Source: DASRLE01 sp963825315 (GTDB taxonomy: Bacteria; Verrucomicrobiota; Verrucomicrobiia; Limisphaerales; Palsa-1400). Taken from it: a stretch of DNA of 64,000 nt. Positions 34,101 to 42,240 of this stretch are shown piece by piece (position 1 is the first letter of the stretch; each line of letters begins with the position of its first letter). Both the position numbers and the translations under genes were made by a program. The stretch lies in the NCBI GenBank assembly GCA_963825315.1, contig CAWGST010000002.1, positions 682,001 to 746,000 on the forward strand. Reading direction: 5' to 3'. A model generated the notes under the pieces. That model did no database searches and was not told the origin of the DNA. It saw nothing but the letters and a program-made list of their open reading frames with translations.

Positions 34101-37100
34101 TGGCGCGATCACATTAAGTGGCAGCGGCGCGGGCGTGAGTTTTGCGCCAGTGACGATTACAGGCACCACACAGAGCGCGCTACCGAACACGAGCTATGCA
34201 GCCACCAGCGCCAGCCTAACGACAATCAACCTTCCCACTACAGCCAATGTGGGTGATGTGGTGCAGGTTAGCGGCACCGGAGCAGGTGGCTGGCAAGTCG
34301 CCGGGGACTTTGGACAACCGTTCACTTGGAATGCGACTACCGCTCCTTCCGATAGTTGGGGATCAGTCGCCTCGTCGTCGGACGGCACTCATCTGGTCGC
34401 GCTGGGCGGCCAGATTTACACTTCGGCCGACAGCGGAGTAACCTGGACGGTTACTAGCGCTCCTTACGAAGATTGGCAAGCCATCGCCTCGTCATCGGAC
34501 GGCACCCATCTGGCTGCGGTGGTCGCTGCCCCTGGCGGCCACATTTACACATCGGCCGACAGCGGGGGGACCTGGACGCAGACCGGCGCTCCTCCCGCAA
34601 ATTGGTTTTCCGTGGCCTCGTCGTCGGACGGCACCCATTTGGTCGCGGTGGTCTTTGGCGGCCAGATTTACACCTCGCCCGACAGCGGAGTAACCTGGAC
34701 GCCGACTAGTGCTCCTTCCGCAGAGTGGTATTCTGTCGCATCGTCCTCGGACGGTACTCATCTGGTTGCGGTGGCCGCTGACGGCCAGATTAACACCTCG
34801 CCCGACAGCGGGGTGACCTGGACGGCGCAGCCAGGGGCTCCTTCAGAAAGTTGGTATTCCGTCGCCTCGTCGTCGGACGGCACGCATCTCGTCGCGGTGG
34901 CTGGTAACGCTGGCGGCCAGGTTTACACCTCGCCCGACAGCGGGGTGACGTGGACGGGGCCGCAGGCGGGAGCCCCTGCCGGAAAATGGCGGTCCGTCGC
35001 CTCGTCCTCGGATGGCACGCATCTGGTTGCGGTGCTCATTGGCGGCCCGATTTACACCTCGGCCAATAGCGGAGTAAATTGGACGGCGCAGCCAGGGGCT
35101 CCTTCGGCAAACTGGTATTCCGTCGCTTCCTCGTCGGACGGCACCCATCTGGTCGCGGCGGTCATTGGCGGCGAGATTTATACGGGGGACGAGCCGGAGG
35201 TGGTTGGCGCCCAAGGCTCCTCGGAGCAGTTTCAGTATATTGGGAACGATGTGTGGCAACCGGTCATGCTTAACACCGGAACAGTGGGCACTGAGCAGCT
35301 TGCTGCCGGGGCGCTTTCCGCGCCGGCGACCATCACGAGCGCCACGCAGACGGCGGCGCCGAATACGAGCTACGCGGCCACCAACGCCGGCACCACGACG
35401 ATCACCCTGCCTACGACGGCCAATGTGGGGGATGTGGTGCAGGTTAATGGCGCTGGAGCGGGCGGCTGGCAGGTTGCAGGGCAAATTGACGGCACCCAAG
35501 GGTTTATCTGGACGCTGACCAGCGCTCCTCCCGAACTTTGGCAATCCGTCGCCTCGTCGTCGGATGGCACGCATCTGGTCGCGGTGGTCTATGGCGGCCT
35601 GATTTACACCTCGACCAACGGCGGGGAGACTTGGATTCAACAGACAAGCTCTGCTCCTTTGAATTGGGCTTCCGTCGCCTCGTCGTCGGACGGCACGCAT
35701 TTGGTCGCGGTGGTCAATGGCGGCCAGATTTACACTTCGACCGACAGCGGGGCGGATTGGTACGCGGCTAATGATCCATCCGCAAAATGGTATTCCGTTG
35801 CCTCGTCGTCGGACGGCAGTCATCAGGTCGCGGTAGTCAATGGCGGCCAGATTTACACTTCGACCGACAGCGGGGCGGATTGGGCGCCGACTGGCGCTCC
35901 TTCCGCAAATTGGGTTTCCGTCGCCTCGTCGTCGGACGGCACCCATCTTGTCGCGGTGGTCAATGGCGGCTTGATTTACACTTCGACCGACGGCGGGGCG
36001 ACCTGGCCGGCGACTGGCGCCCCTTCCACAAATTGGCAATCCGTCGCCTCGTCGTCGGACGGCGGTCATCTGGTCGCGGTGGTCAATGGCGGCCAGATTT
36101 ACACTTCGGCCAACAGCGGGGCGACGTGGACAGCGCAGGCAGGCGCTCCTGCCGCAAGTTGGATTTCCGTCGCCTCGTCGTCGGACGGCGCCCATCTGGT
36201 CGCGGCGGTCTTTAATGGCCAGATTTACGCTTCGGCCGACAGCGGAGTGACTTGGACGGCTCAGATTAGCGCTTCTTCCGAAGTTTGGCTAACCGTCGCC
36301 TCGTCGTCAGACGGCACCCATCTGGTTGCGGGCAATGAAGGCACGATTTACACTGCGGTCGCGACGACGGGGACGGTTAATGGCAGTGAAGGCTCGTCGG
36401 AGCAGTTTCAATACGTTGGGAGCGGTGTTTGGCAAGCGTTGCAGGCAACCGGACCATGGTTGATCAGCGGCAACACGATCCAACCCGCCTCCGCCAACGA
36501 ATCGTTCATCGGCGGGGGCGCGAGCAACTCCATTGGGAACTCTTCACCGGACGCAGCCATCGCGGGCGGCATCAGCAACACCATTGAGGCCAACGCGGGC
36601 TTTGCCTTCATAGGCGGCGGGCAAGGCAACCAGACTTTTTCCGGCTGGTCGGTCATAGGCGGCGGAGAGAGCAATGTTGTACAGGCCGCAACAGTGGGCA
36701 GCACCATCGGCGGCGGCGAGAACAATACCAACAGCGATTCCTTTGACACGGTGGCTGGCGGCCAAGCGAATACGGCGAGTGGGGAAGAATCTGGGTATGC
36801 GACGGTGAGCGGTGGCGAAACCAACACCGCGAGCGGCGATTATGCGACGGTGGGTGGCGGCTTCGGCAACACCGCCAGCGGCACTGGTTCATTTATCGGC
36901 GGTGGAGGCACTGATGATAACAGTTTCAGTGGCAATAGCGCCCAAGGGACCGTCTCCACCATCGGCGGCGGGATGGGGAACACTGCCAGCGGCACCTTGG
37001 CGACATTGGGCGGCGGCCAAGGCAACACTTCCGGCAGCTTATATACGACGGTGAGCGGCGGCTATGGGAATAAGGCGCTTTACGTCTCTGACACCGTGGG

Positions 37101-38082
37101 TGGCGGCCAAGGGAATACCGCCAACAGCACAGACAACTTCCCTGGAGCGGCAACGGTGGGCGGGGGCGAGGGCAACCAAGCCATCGGAAACCATCCAACG
37201 GTGGGCGGTGGCTATCGCAATGGAGCCCTCAATTCTTATGCCACCGTGCCGGGCGGCGCGAATAACACCGCTGGCGGAGAATACAGTTTCGCCGCCGGGC
37301 AGCAAGCGCAAGCGCAGAACCAAGGCGCGTTCGTGTGGGCGGATTCGCAGAATGCCGCTTTCAGTTCCACCGCCAATGATCAGTTTCTCATCCGCGCCCA
37401 AGGCGGCGTGGGGATTGGCACGGCGAGTCCGGGCGAACTATTGGAGGTCTCTGGAGCCAATGCCAGCATTCGTGTGCGCAACCAAAACGATCCGGTGGGC
37501 GGATTTATGGGTGACACTTATTATGCAATGCAACTGGGCATGTATAATCCAACCCAGACCACTCAGGGCGTGCTGTCTGCCGGCGAAAAACGCAGCTTTT
37601 TCGGCTTCGATTATCAGACTGGCCAGGTCGGTTCACTGAGGTCCGACTACGGCCCGCCGACATTCAGGAATGTGCTGGATGACGGCAGTGGCAACCTCAC
37701 CACCACTGGCACCATCAATGGCAGCAGCGACCGCAACCTGAAGGAGAATTTCCAGGCCATCGCTCCGGAGGAGGTTTTGAAGAAAGTCGCCGCGCTGCCC
37801 ATCACGCGCTGGAATTTCAAGCAGGACAAGGGCATCGAGCACATCGGGCCGATGGCGCAGGATTTCCATGAGGCCTTCGAGGTCGGAATGGACGACCGGC
37901 ATATTGCGACCGTCGATGAGGGCGGCGTGGCGCTGGCCGCCATCCAGGGCTTGAACCAGAAATTGGACGAGAAGGACGCGGAGATTGAAAAGCTGAAGGA
38001 AAAAGCCGATAAAGTGGATGCGCTGGAAAAGCAATTGAATGAATTAAAACAAATGGTGCAAACGCTGGCTGAAAAGAAGTGA
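31147..38082 (+). CDS. Giant surface protein with YadA-head-like repeats, BNR-like repeats and an S74 chaperone domain
   Basis: This 2,311-residue exported protein has the signal peptide FVLPALLALCALHSALSTAEA. After an N-terminal domain (AFTYQGQLQNNGSPANGNYD), blocks of YadA/hemagglutinin-like head repeats (NTAIGYQAL type, about 220-870) are closed three times by an IDIGN-IIRIG-QT-AYIAG motif. Two blocks of seven repeats each follow, of the form SVASSSDGTHLVAVVNGGQI (about 1058-1348 and 1458-1735), resembling BNR/sialidase-type turns. Then come IGGG--N-ASG-YATV repeats (1785-2045). The C-terminus has an S74 intramolecular chaperone with SSDRNLKENF (predicted cleavage Ser near 2194) and a coiled coil. 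S74 domains fold trimeric fibres and then cut themselves off, so this is probably a trimeric surface fibre. ATG 31147 is preferred over an upstream frame. Confidence 0.85.
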   Translation: MKSKLRTMFVLPALLALCALHSALSTAEAQGTAFTYQGQLQNNGSPANGNYDFEFSLYTNAAGTGTQVGSTIPQPAIGVTNGLFTTSLDFGAVFTGNATWLAVSVRSNGSGDGFTALTPLQPVLPTPYAVFANTASNLSGTIALAQLSAGTANISISGSAATATTATSATSATTATTATSVGGVTAANVASGATAANALLKTNASFSFFAGLQAGNLTTSGGSNTAIGYQAMTNNTTGSWNTASGAYALSNNTIGSGNAASGYAALLGNTSGSNNTAVGFQALTTNTTGSNNIAVGFQALGHNQSGISNIAIGAEAGLSLNPGSGSNIDIGNPGVAGDASIIRIGNTQTAAYIAGAITGNGAGLTNLNGTGAGFSNLTLTGELILPFNGSYIYAAGTPFVYEDTSENFFAGKSAGNLTMSGQGNTGVGYDVLANTTIGYYNTAIGGFALLGNSTGYANTASGYEALYLNSVGSYNTASGYDALLHNTTGSNNTASGFQALFFNTTGQDNTAIGYNALELNMTAWYNTAIGQQALGGVETGSNNIGVGYQAGLNLGISSSSNIDIGNVGSPGENNIIRIGSNQTIAYIAGVITGNGAGLTNLNGMDAGFSNLVLTSNLYLPGFTASSYANIYAYTGLPSSPDGTLIFHSDPGNIFAGYNAGNLTLSGSANAAMGTSALQHDSSGTANTALGQAALTANSTGDYNTATGNQALYQNTSGFYNTADGVGALNDNLTADYNTATGYNALYNNTNAYNTADGATALFKNTSGLHNTASGYGALSLNQTGSYNTADGAQALASNTSSNNTAIGYQALSGNNTGSSNIALGYQAGMNNFNTASSNIDIGNLGNSSDNNIIRIGSSQTAAYIAGIYGASPSGALPVVINSSGQLGTGGGGGGGSGVSSVTSGTTDITVSPLSGIGAVTLGLNQSPTFSGTVTANAFSGNGAGLTSLNGVNLTAGSVGNGQLASNSITINTGSGLSGGGVVALGGAITLSGSGAGVSFAPVTITGTTQSALPNTSYAATSASLTTINLPTTANVGDVVQVSGTGAGGWQVAGDFGQPFTWNATTAPSDSWGSVASSSDGTHLVALGGQIYTSADSGVTWTVTSAPYEDWQAIASSSDGTHLAAVVAAPGGHIYTSADSGGTWTQTGAPPANWFSVASSSDGTHLVAVVFGGQIYTSPDSGVTWTPTSAPSAEWYSVASSSDGTHLVAVAADGQINTSPDSGVTWTAQPGAPSESWYSVASSSDGTHLVAVAGNAGGQVYTSPDSGVTWTGPQAGAPAGKWRSVASSSDGTHLVAVLIGGPIYTSANSGVNWTAQPGAPSANWYSVASSSDGTHLVAAVIGGEIYTGDEPEVVGAQGSSEQFQYIGNDVWQPVMLNTGTVGTEQLAAGALSAPATITSATQTAAPNTSYAATNAGTTTITLPTTANVGDVVQVNGAGAGGWQVAGQIDGTQGFIWTLTSAPPELWQSVASSSDGTHLVAVVYGGLIYTSTNGGETWIQQTSSAPLNWASVASSSDGTHLVAVVNGGQIYTSTDSGADWYAANDPSAKWYSVASSSDGSHQVAVVNGGQIYTSTDSGADWAPTGAPSANWVSVASSSDGTHLVAVVNGGLIYTSTDGGATWPATGAPSTNWQSVASSSDGGHLVAVVNGGQIYTSANSGATWTAQAGAPAASWISVASSSDGAHLVAAVFNGQIYASADSGVTWTAQISASSEVWLTVASSSDGTHLVAGNEGTIYTAVATTGTVNGSEGSSEQFQYVGSGVWQALQATGPWLISGNTIQPASANESFIGGGASNSIGNSSPDAAIAGGISNTIEANAGFAFIGGGQGNQTFSGWSVIGGGESNVVQAATVGSTIGGGENNTNSDSFDTVAGGQANTASGEESGYATVSGGETNTASGDYATVGGGFGNTASGTGSFIGGGGTDDNSFSGNSAQGTVSTIGGGMGNTASGTLATLGGGQGNTSGSLYTTVSGGYGNKALYVSDTVGGGQGNTANSTDNFPGAATVGGGEGNQAIGNHPTVGGGYRNGALNSYATVPGGANNTAGGEYSFAAGQQAQAQNQGAFVWADSQNAAFSSTANDQFLIRAQGGVGIGTASPGELLEVSGANASIRVRNQNDPVGGFMGDTYYAMQLGMYNPTQTTQGVLSAGEKRSFFGFDYQTGQVGSLRSDYGPPTFRNVLDDGSGNLTTTGTINGSSDRNLKENFQAIAPEEVLKKVAALPITRWNFKQDKGIEHIGPMAQDFHEAFEVGMDDRHIATVDEGGVALAAIQGLNQKLDEKDAEIEKLKEKADKVDALEKQLNELKQMVQTLAEKK

Positions 38083-38120
38083 GAAGAAAGGCTAAATGCT
38101 AAAGGCTAAATGCTAAAGTT

Positions 38121-38598
38121 ATGAAAACAAACACAAGCAAAACAGGACGCCTTTCAGTTCTTTCTTTGGCTATCGTTATTTTCGTCTTGCTGTTTCCGGC
38201 TTTGAGCCAGGCGCAAAAATTACTCCATTCCCTGGTATAAAGTCGCCGGTGGCGGCGGCACGAGCAGCGGCGGCACTTATCAGGTCAGCGGCACCATTGG
38301 CCAGCAGGATGCCGGCGGCGCGATGAGCGGCGGCACTTATTCGCTGACCGGCGGTTTCTGGAGTTTGATTTCCGTGGTGCAAACCGCCGGCGCGCCGACT
38401 CTGACCATCGCGCAGTCGGGCAACAGCGTCATTGTCTCCTGGCCGGACACGGGCAGCTACACATTGCAACAGAACAACAACCTGGCGACACCGGCGGGCT
38501 GGATGACAAGCGGCTACACCATCAGCACCAGCAACGGCACCAACAGCATCACCATCACGCCGCCCACGGGCAATTTGTTTTTCCGGCTTGGCCCGTAA
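38121..38598 (+). pseudogene. Secreted protein gene with a one-base frameshift
   Basis: The start MKTNTSKTGRLSVLSLAIVI has a signal peptide ending ALSQAQ, but the frame stops soon after. Removing one A from the A5 run at 38215-38219 restores NYSIPWYKVAGGGGTSSGG, continuing to a normal end LFFRLGP at 38598. The mature part has the pattern YQVSGTIGQQDAGGAMSGG then TYSLTGGFWSL. It follows the giant fibre gene on the same strand. The shift could be phase variation, decay or a sequencing error. Confidence 0.65.
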
Positions 38599-38637
38599 CG
38601 TCATTTCTAATTTCCAAGACTGAGCCCGGCACGCCCC

Positions 38638-40116
38638 TTACGGGCCGGGCCGGGAAGCGGAGGGTTTTGGTTTTGTCAGGGCCAATAGAATTCCAATCCA
38701 AGTCATCAGGGCCAGTGTGAGCACTGGAATGAGCCACGGAGGCAACAGGCGGTGCATTTCGGCAAGGCTCACTTCGCGCCTGGCCGCCAGCCACACGTCC
38801 AATCGCAGATTCAGCACCAGCAGAATCACGCCGAAAGCCAAAGCCAGACGCCCGATCCCCGCCCGCATTGCCGCCGTTCCCGTCCGGCCTCGGAAGTGAA
38901 AGAAATGCCAAACGCCCAGCACCACCATCGTCGCGGCAAGGATTCCGACTGACACCTGGTCGCGCGCCGTCCACGCCACGTAAATCAGCCACGAAAAAAG
39001 CCCCAGATACAGGCCGATGACCACGGCAAGGCGTGTCCCCAATGTCAGTGGCGTTCCGGCTGTCTGGGGAATGCCGGCTTCTTCCTCGCTCTGCCGGCGG
39101 ATGGCCAGGAGTTGCCGACCCATGAGTATGAAGAACGTGGCAAAGATGGCAGCGTAGAACCACCAAAGGCCCGCCATCACGGCAAAGAATGTTGGGTCAC
39201 TCCACTGGAAGCGGCCCGCCAAAGCGCGCATGGCAAATTTCCCCGGCAGGCACCATGCCAGCACGAAAACCCAGCAACTAATAAAAGCAATTGTTTTGAC
39301 CCGGCGTTCGCGGGCGGTCGGCGCAGCCCGAACAATCAACCAATTTGCCATGATGCCGCCAGCGATCCCGATGAAGGGCGCCAGGGGCATCAGCCAGGCG
39401 GCCAGAAAACCGGACTTGGCCGCCGCCGTTCCTTTGCCCGCCATGCCGGCGCCCACCGCTGCCGCCGGACCGGCTGGCAATGCCGCGAGCACCGCTCCGG
39501 AAAAGGCCTCCCCCGGCGCAGTCCGGCGCAATGCAGTTTCCACGAAAGCCTGAACTTCCTCCTGCAATAGTTTGCGGCCGCGCGAGAGGCGTTGTTTGAC
39601 GGCGTCCTCGGACAACTCCAATTCCGCCGCCACAGACTCGATGGATTGGTGTTGGCGATAAAAAAGGATGAACGGTTCCCGGTAGAGTTCGGGGATCTTT
39701 TCCAAGGATCGCCACAGAATCGCCTCCTCCTCCCGGCTGATGGCCTGCTCCGAAGGAAGGGCCTCGCGCGCCGGCGAATCGTGGATGGCTTCCAGGGGCG
39801 CGGCGTCATGCGCCGGCTCGCGGGCCTCCCGCTCCAGGCTTTTGTGAATCCGGTTGCGGACGATGCCACAGAGCCAGGCGCGAAGTTTGTCCGGTTCGCG
39901 CAGGAACCGGAGGTTTTTCCACGCGGTGATGAAAGTTTCCTGGGCCACGTCCTCGCTCTGGCCGAGACGGCCAATGCGGCTGTAGGCCAGGGAGCAAATC
40001 AGTATCTGATAGCGCGACACGATCCGGTTGAAGGCGTCCCTGTCGCCGGCCAGGGTGCGCGAGACCAGTTCGGCATCGCTGTATTCCGCTGCAGTCATTG
40101 TTCCATAGTTCATCAT
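38638..40116 (-). CDS. Sigma-70 family factor fused to a polytopic membrane domain (second paralogue)
   Basis: The sigma part (about residues 1-190) is closely similar to that at 16499-18118: SEDVAQETFITAWKNLRF in region 2 and LSEDAVKQRLSRGRKLLQEE in region 4. The C-terminal 300 residues differ and hold about seven hydrophobic segments (for example LMPLAPFIGIAGGIMANWLI, VFVLAWCLPGKF, VVIGLYLGLFSWLIYVAW and LIPVLTLALMTWIGILLAL). No anti-sigma gene is adjacent. It presumably signals from the membrane, with a sensor different from its paralogue. The start is the first of two adjacent ATGs; an ATG 18 bases in is an alternative. Confidence 0.85.
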   Translation of the reverse strand: MMNYGTMTAAEYSDAELVSRTLAGDRDAFNRIVSRYQILICSLAYSRIGRLGQSEDVAQETFITAWKNLRFLREPDKLRAWLCGIVRNRIHKSLEREAREPAHDAAPLEAIHDSPAREALPSEQAISREEEAILWRSLEKIPELYREPFILFYRQHQSIESVAAELELSEDAVKQRLSRGRKLLQEEVQAFVETALRRTAPGEAFSGAVLAALPAGPAAAVGAGMAGKGTAAAKSGFLAAWLMPLAPFIGIAGGIMANWLIVRAAPTARERRVKTIAFISCWVFVLAWCLPGKFAMRALAGRFQWSDPTFFAVMAGLWWFYAAIFATFFILMGRQLLAIRRQSEEEAGIPQTAGTPLTLGTRLAVVIGLYLGLFSWLIYVAWTARDQVSVGILAATMVVLGVWHFFHFRGRTGTAAMRAGIGRLALAFGVILLVLNLRLDVWLAARREVSLAEMHRLLPPWLIPVLTLALMTWIGILLALTKPKPSASRPGP

Positions 40117-40192
40117 ACTGCTGAAGATGTCCCGCCAGAAGCCAAAGAGGTGACAAAAAATCGCATCCGACTGACCCGGACTTGCGCCCTAC

Positions 40193-40336
40193 CACGGCTG
40201 GCTCATGAAGGCCCGATGGTCCCTTGTTGCGACCGCTTCGGACGCGCAGCAGCGCGTCCCTACCGCATTTGGCCCGGTAAGGACGACCTCTGCTGGTCGT
40301 CCGGGTGTTCCCGGAAGGCTCCATGAGCCAGCCGTG
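40193..40336. mobile_element. MITE with ISAs1-type terminal inverted repeats
   Basis: This 144-bp element is bounded by CACGGCTGGCTCATGA and its complement with one mismatch. These are the same ends as the ISAs1-type element at 54732-56676. The flanks GCGCCCTAC and GCGCCCTGT agree at seven of nine bases, consistent with a partly decayed nine-base target duplication. The interior has no coding frame and folds into GC-rich hairpins. The element lies between the sigma-membrane fusion gene and the cNMP gene. Confidence 0.8.
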
Positions 40337-40400
40337 GCGCCCTGTCCGGCCTTGGAAAAAATAATGGCATTCCGACGCGGAATGGGCCATCATTTCGCCC

Positions 40401-40842
40401 GTGAAACTGCACCTGAATGATGTGCCGATCTTTGCGGAGCTCAATGACCGAGCCATGCAGATCTTTTTGGAGCACGCCAAACAAATAGTGGTCCCCGCCG
40501 GCGAGGTGATCGCACGGGAAGGGGAAACCAATGAATGCATGTATCTGATCGAGGCGGGCGAGGTGTCCATCATCAAGAACTTTAACACGCCGAATCCCGT
40601 CAAATTGGCGGTGCTTGGGCCGGGGCAGTGCTTTGGCGAGATGTGCATCCTGGACACCCTGCCCCGTTCCGCCACGGCACAAGCCGTCGGCCAGGCCACG
40701 GTGGTCAGCGTCGGCACCTCCGCCTTTTTCCAGCTTTACCAGAAGGCGCCCGAACAGGTACTGCATCGTTCTCCTGAACCTGGCCCGCGATCTCTCGCGC
40801 CGTCTGCGCCGTCTGGGTGAGGCCTTCGCCGCCCGCGATTAG
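40401..40842 (+). pseudogene. Cyclic-nucleotide-binding-domain protein, frameshifted near the 3' end
   Basis: This is a single cNMP-binding (Crp-like sensor) domain: FAELNDRAMQIFLEHAKQIV, then GEVIAREGETNECMYLIEAG, the cassette FGEMCILDTLPRSATAQA, and a C-terminal helix. There is no DNA-binding domain. Near 40758 one extra G in CAGGTAC shifts the frame; without it the end would read QYCIVLLNLARDLSRRLRRL and EAFAARD, the usual family end at 40842. As written, translation stops at 40820. The start is GTG 40401. Confidence 0.7.
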
Positions 40843-40896
40843 CCGGTCATCTTGGAAAAAGCAATTTAACCACGGATAAACACAAATTTTGCGATC

Positions 40897-41340
40897 ATGT
40901 CACACACATTCAAAAAGCTCGTTTGCGCCGGATGCGTCGCCATCGCCGCGATGGCGGCCTGGGCCGCCGACGCCCCGGACTCCAAAGCCGTCCAGGGCGT
41001 TTGGAAGCCCCTGAAGGCCGAATTGGGCGGCCAGCCCATGACGGAAGACGTTCTGAAAACGATCACGCTCAAGTTGCAGGATGGCCGCTATGTAGTCTCC
41101 GTGGGCGGGCAGCTCGACAAGGGCACTTGCACCATCGACTCCTCGACGCAACCCAAGGGCATGACCATCACCGGCACGGACGGGCCCAACCAGGGCAAGA
41201 CCTTCCCGGCGATCTTTGAACTCGAAGGCAACACGCTCCGGATCTGTTATGACCTTTCGGGCAAACGGCGTCCGGCCGAGTTCAAGTCGCTTGCGGGGAC
41301 ACAACTCTATCTCGTGATCTACCGCCGCGCCAAGGAATAG
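40897..41340 (+). CDS. Exported TIGR03067-domain protein
   Basis: This 147-residue protein has a signal peptide (CVAIAAMAAWAADA) and one TIGR03067 domain: AVQGVWKPLKAELGGQPM, then GTCTIDSSTQPKGMTI and GIFELEGNTLRICYDL-type strands (here AIFELEGNTLRICYDL). The family is abundant in Planctomycetes and Verrucomicrobia and its function is unknown; the fold is probably a lipocalin-like beta barrel. It stands alone downstream of the cNMP gene. Confidence 0.8.
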   Translation: MSHTFKKLVCAGCVAIAAMAAWAADAPDSKAVQGVWKPLKAELGGQPMTEDVLKTITLKLQDGRYVVSVGGQLDKGTCTIDSSTQPKGMTITGTDGPNQGKTFPAIFELEGNTLRICYDLSGKRRPAEFKSLAGTQLYLVIYRRAKE

Positions 41341-41424
41341 CCGGTTGGCTTCTGATCGCGGATTTGCGTGGACTGATCGCCTTCAATCACAGCGTATATC
41401 CTCAAAAACAGGAGGCCCCTAACA

Positions 41425-42066
41425 TCATGGCAGGGTCCGCTTCAAAACTGCCCAGACATTTTCCGCCACAATTTTATGGCCTTCCGGCGTGGGATGAATG
41501 CCGTCGGGCAAATTTAAATCCGGCTTGCCCGCCACCCCCTCCAAGAGGAACGGGATCAATGCGGCGTGGTTCTTCGCCGCAAGCTCGGGAAAGATTTTGT
41601 TGAAAGCGTCCACATACTCAACGCCCATGTTGGGCGGCATTTTCATTCCGGCGATGACGAGTTTTATCGCCGGGTATTTTTGCCGGACGCGATCCAGGAT
41701 GGCCTGCAAATTGGTCCTGGTGGAGGCCACCGGCACCCCCCGCAACCCGTCGTTGCCGCCCAGTTCCAACAGCAACACATCGGCCCTGCGCCGGAGCAGC
41801 CAATCGACGCGCTGCAAACCATCGGCGGTCGTGTCGCCGCTGACACCGGCGTTGAGCACCGTGAATTTCAGTCCGGCGGCGTCGATCTTCTTTTGCAGCA
41901 GGGCGGGCCAGGCTTGATCGGGATCGACCCCGAATCCGGCGGAGAGACTGTCGCCGAGAACCAGAATGGTTTTGCGGGAGGCGGCGGTGTCGGCGGCGGC
42001 CGGGGCCGGGGCGGACAAAAGGAGCGCAGCGAGGAGCAAGCAGAGACGTTTTCGGGAGAAAAGCAT
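41425..42066 (-). CDS. tesA: Periplasmic SGNH esterase, TesA-like
   Basis: This is a GDSL-type esterase/thioesterase with a signal peptide (LCLLLAALLLSAPAPAAA). Block I is LGDSLSAGFG, block II has the Gly in NAGVSGDTT, block III is LGGNDGLRG and block V is DGIHPTPEGH. The ATG at 42066 is used because the upstream extension is only repeat-derived sequence. It is divergent from ybbA-ybbP, the same arrangement as tesA-ybbA-ybbP in Escherichia coli. Confidence 0.85.
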   Translation of the reverse strand: MLFSRKRLCLLLAALLLSAPAPAAADTAASRKTILVLGDSLSAGFGVDPDQAWPALLQKKIDAAGLKFTVLNAGVSGDTTADGLQRVDWLLRRRADVLLLELGGNDGLRGVPVASTRTNLQAILDRVRQKYPAIKLVIAGMKMPPNMGVEYVDAFNKIFPELAAKNHAALIPFLLEGVAGKPDLNLPDGIHPTPEGHKIVAENVWAVLKRTLP

Positions 42067-42083
42067 GATGATGAATGCCACAA

Positions 42084-42239
42084 GAATGACGAATGTTGCA
42101 AGAATGACTAATGACGAAATCCGAATGAGCAATCAATGCCCAAATGACCCAAGGGACGAAAGAGACGAAAGGGACGGATGGGGCACGTTGATCATTCGTG
42201 CTTCGACATTCGTCATTCCTCGATTAGGATTAGGAGTTA
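42084..42239. repeat. Simple-sequence inverted repeats between tesA and ybbA
   Basis: GAATGACGAATG-type repeats (from 42084) have their complement at 42193-42218, followed by GATTAGGATTAGGAG (42222-42236), one arm of the TAATCC hexamer family. The divergent promoters of tesA and ybbA must lie in this segment. Confidence 0.55.
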
Positions 42240-42240
42240 A

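Noticed and set aside
34843..36195. A 450-codon minus-strand frame in the fibre gene
   Set aside because: It is the complement of the SSDGTHLVAV repeats, so its repeated pattern is inherited from the sense gene.
31800..37280. Regularly spaced DNA repeats that could be mistaken for a CRISPR array or minisatellite
   Set aside because: They stay in frame throughout one 2,311-codon gene and encode YadA-like and BNR-like protein repeats; units are diverged and not palindromic.
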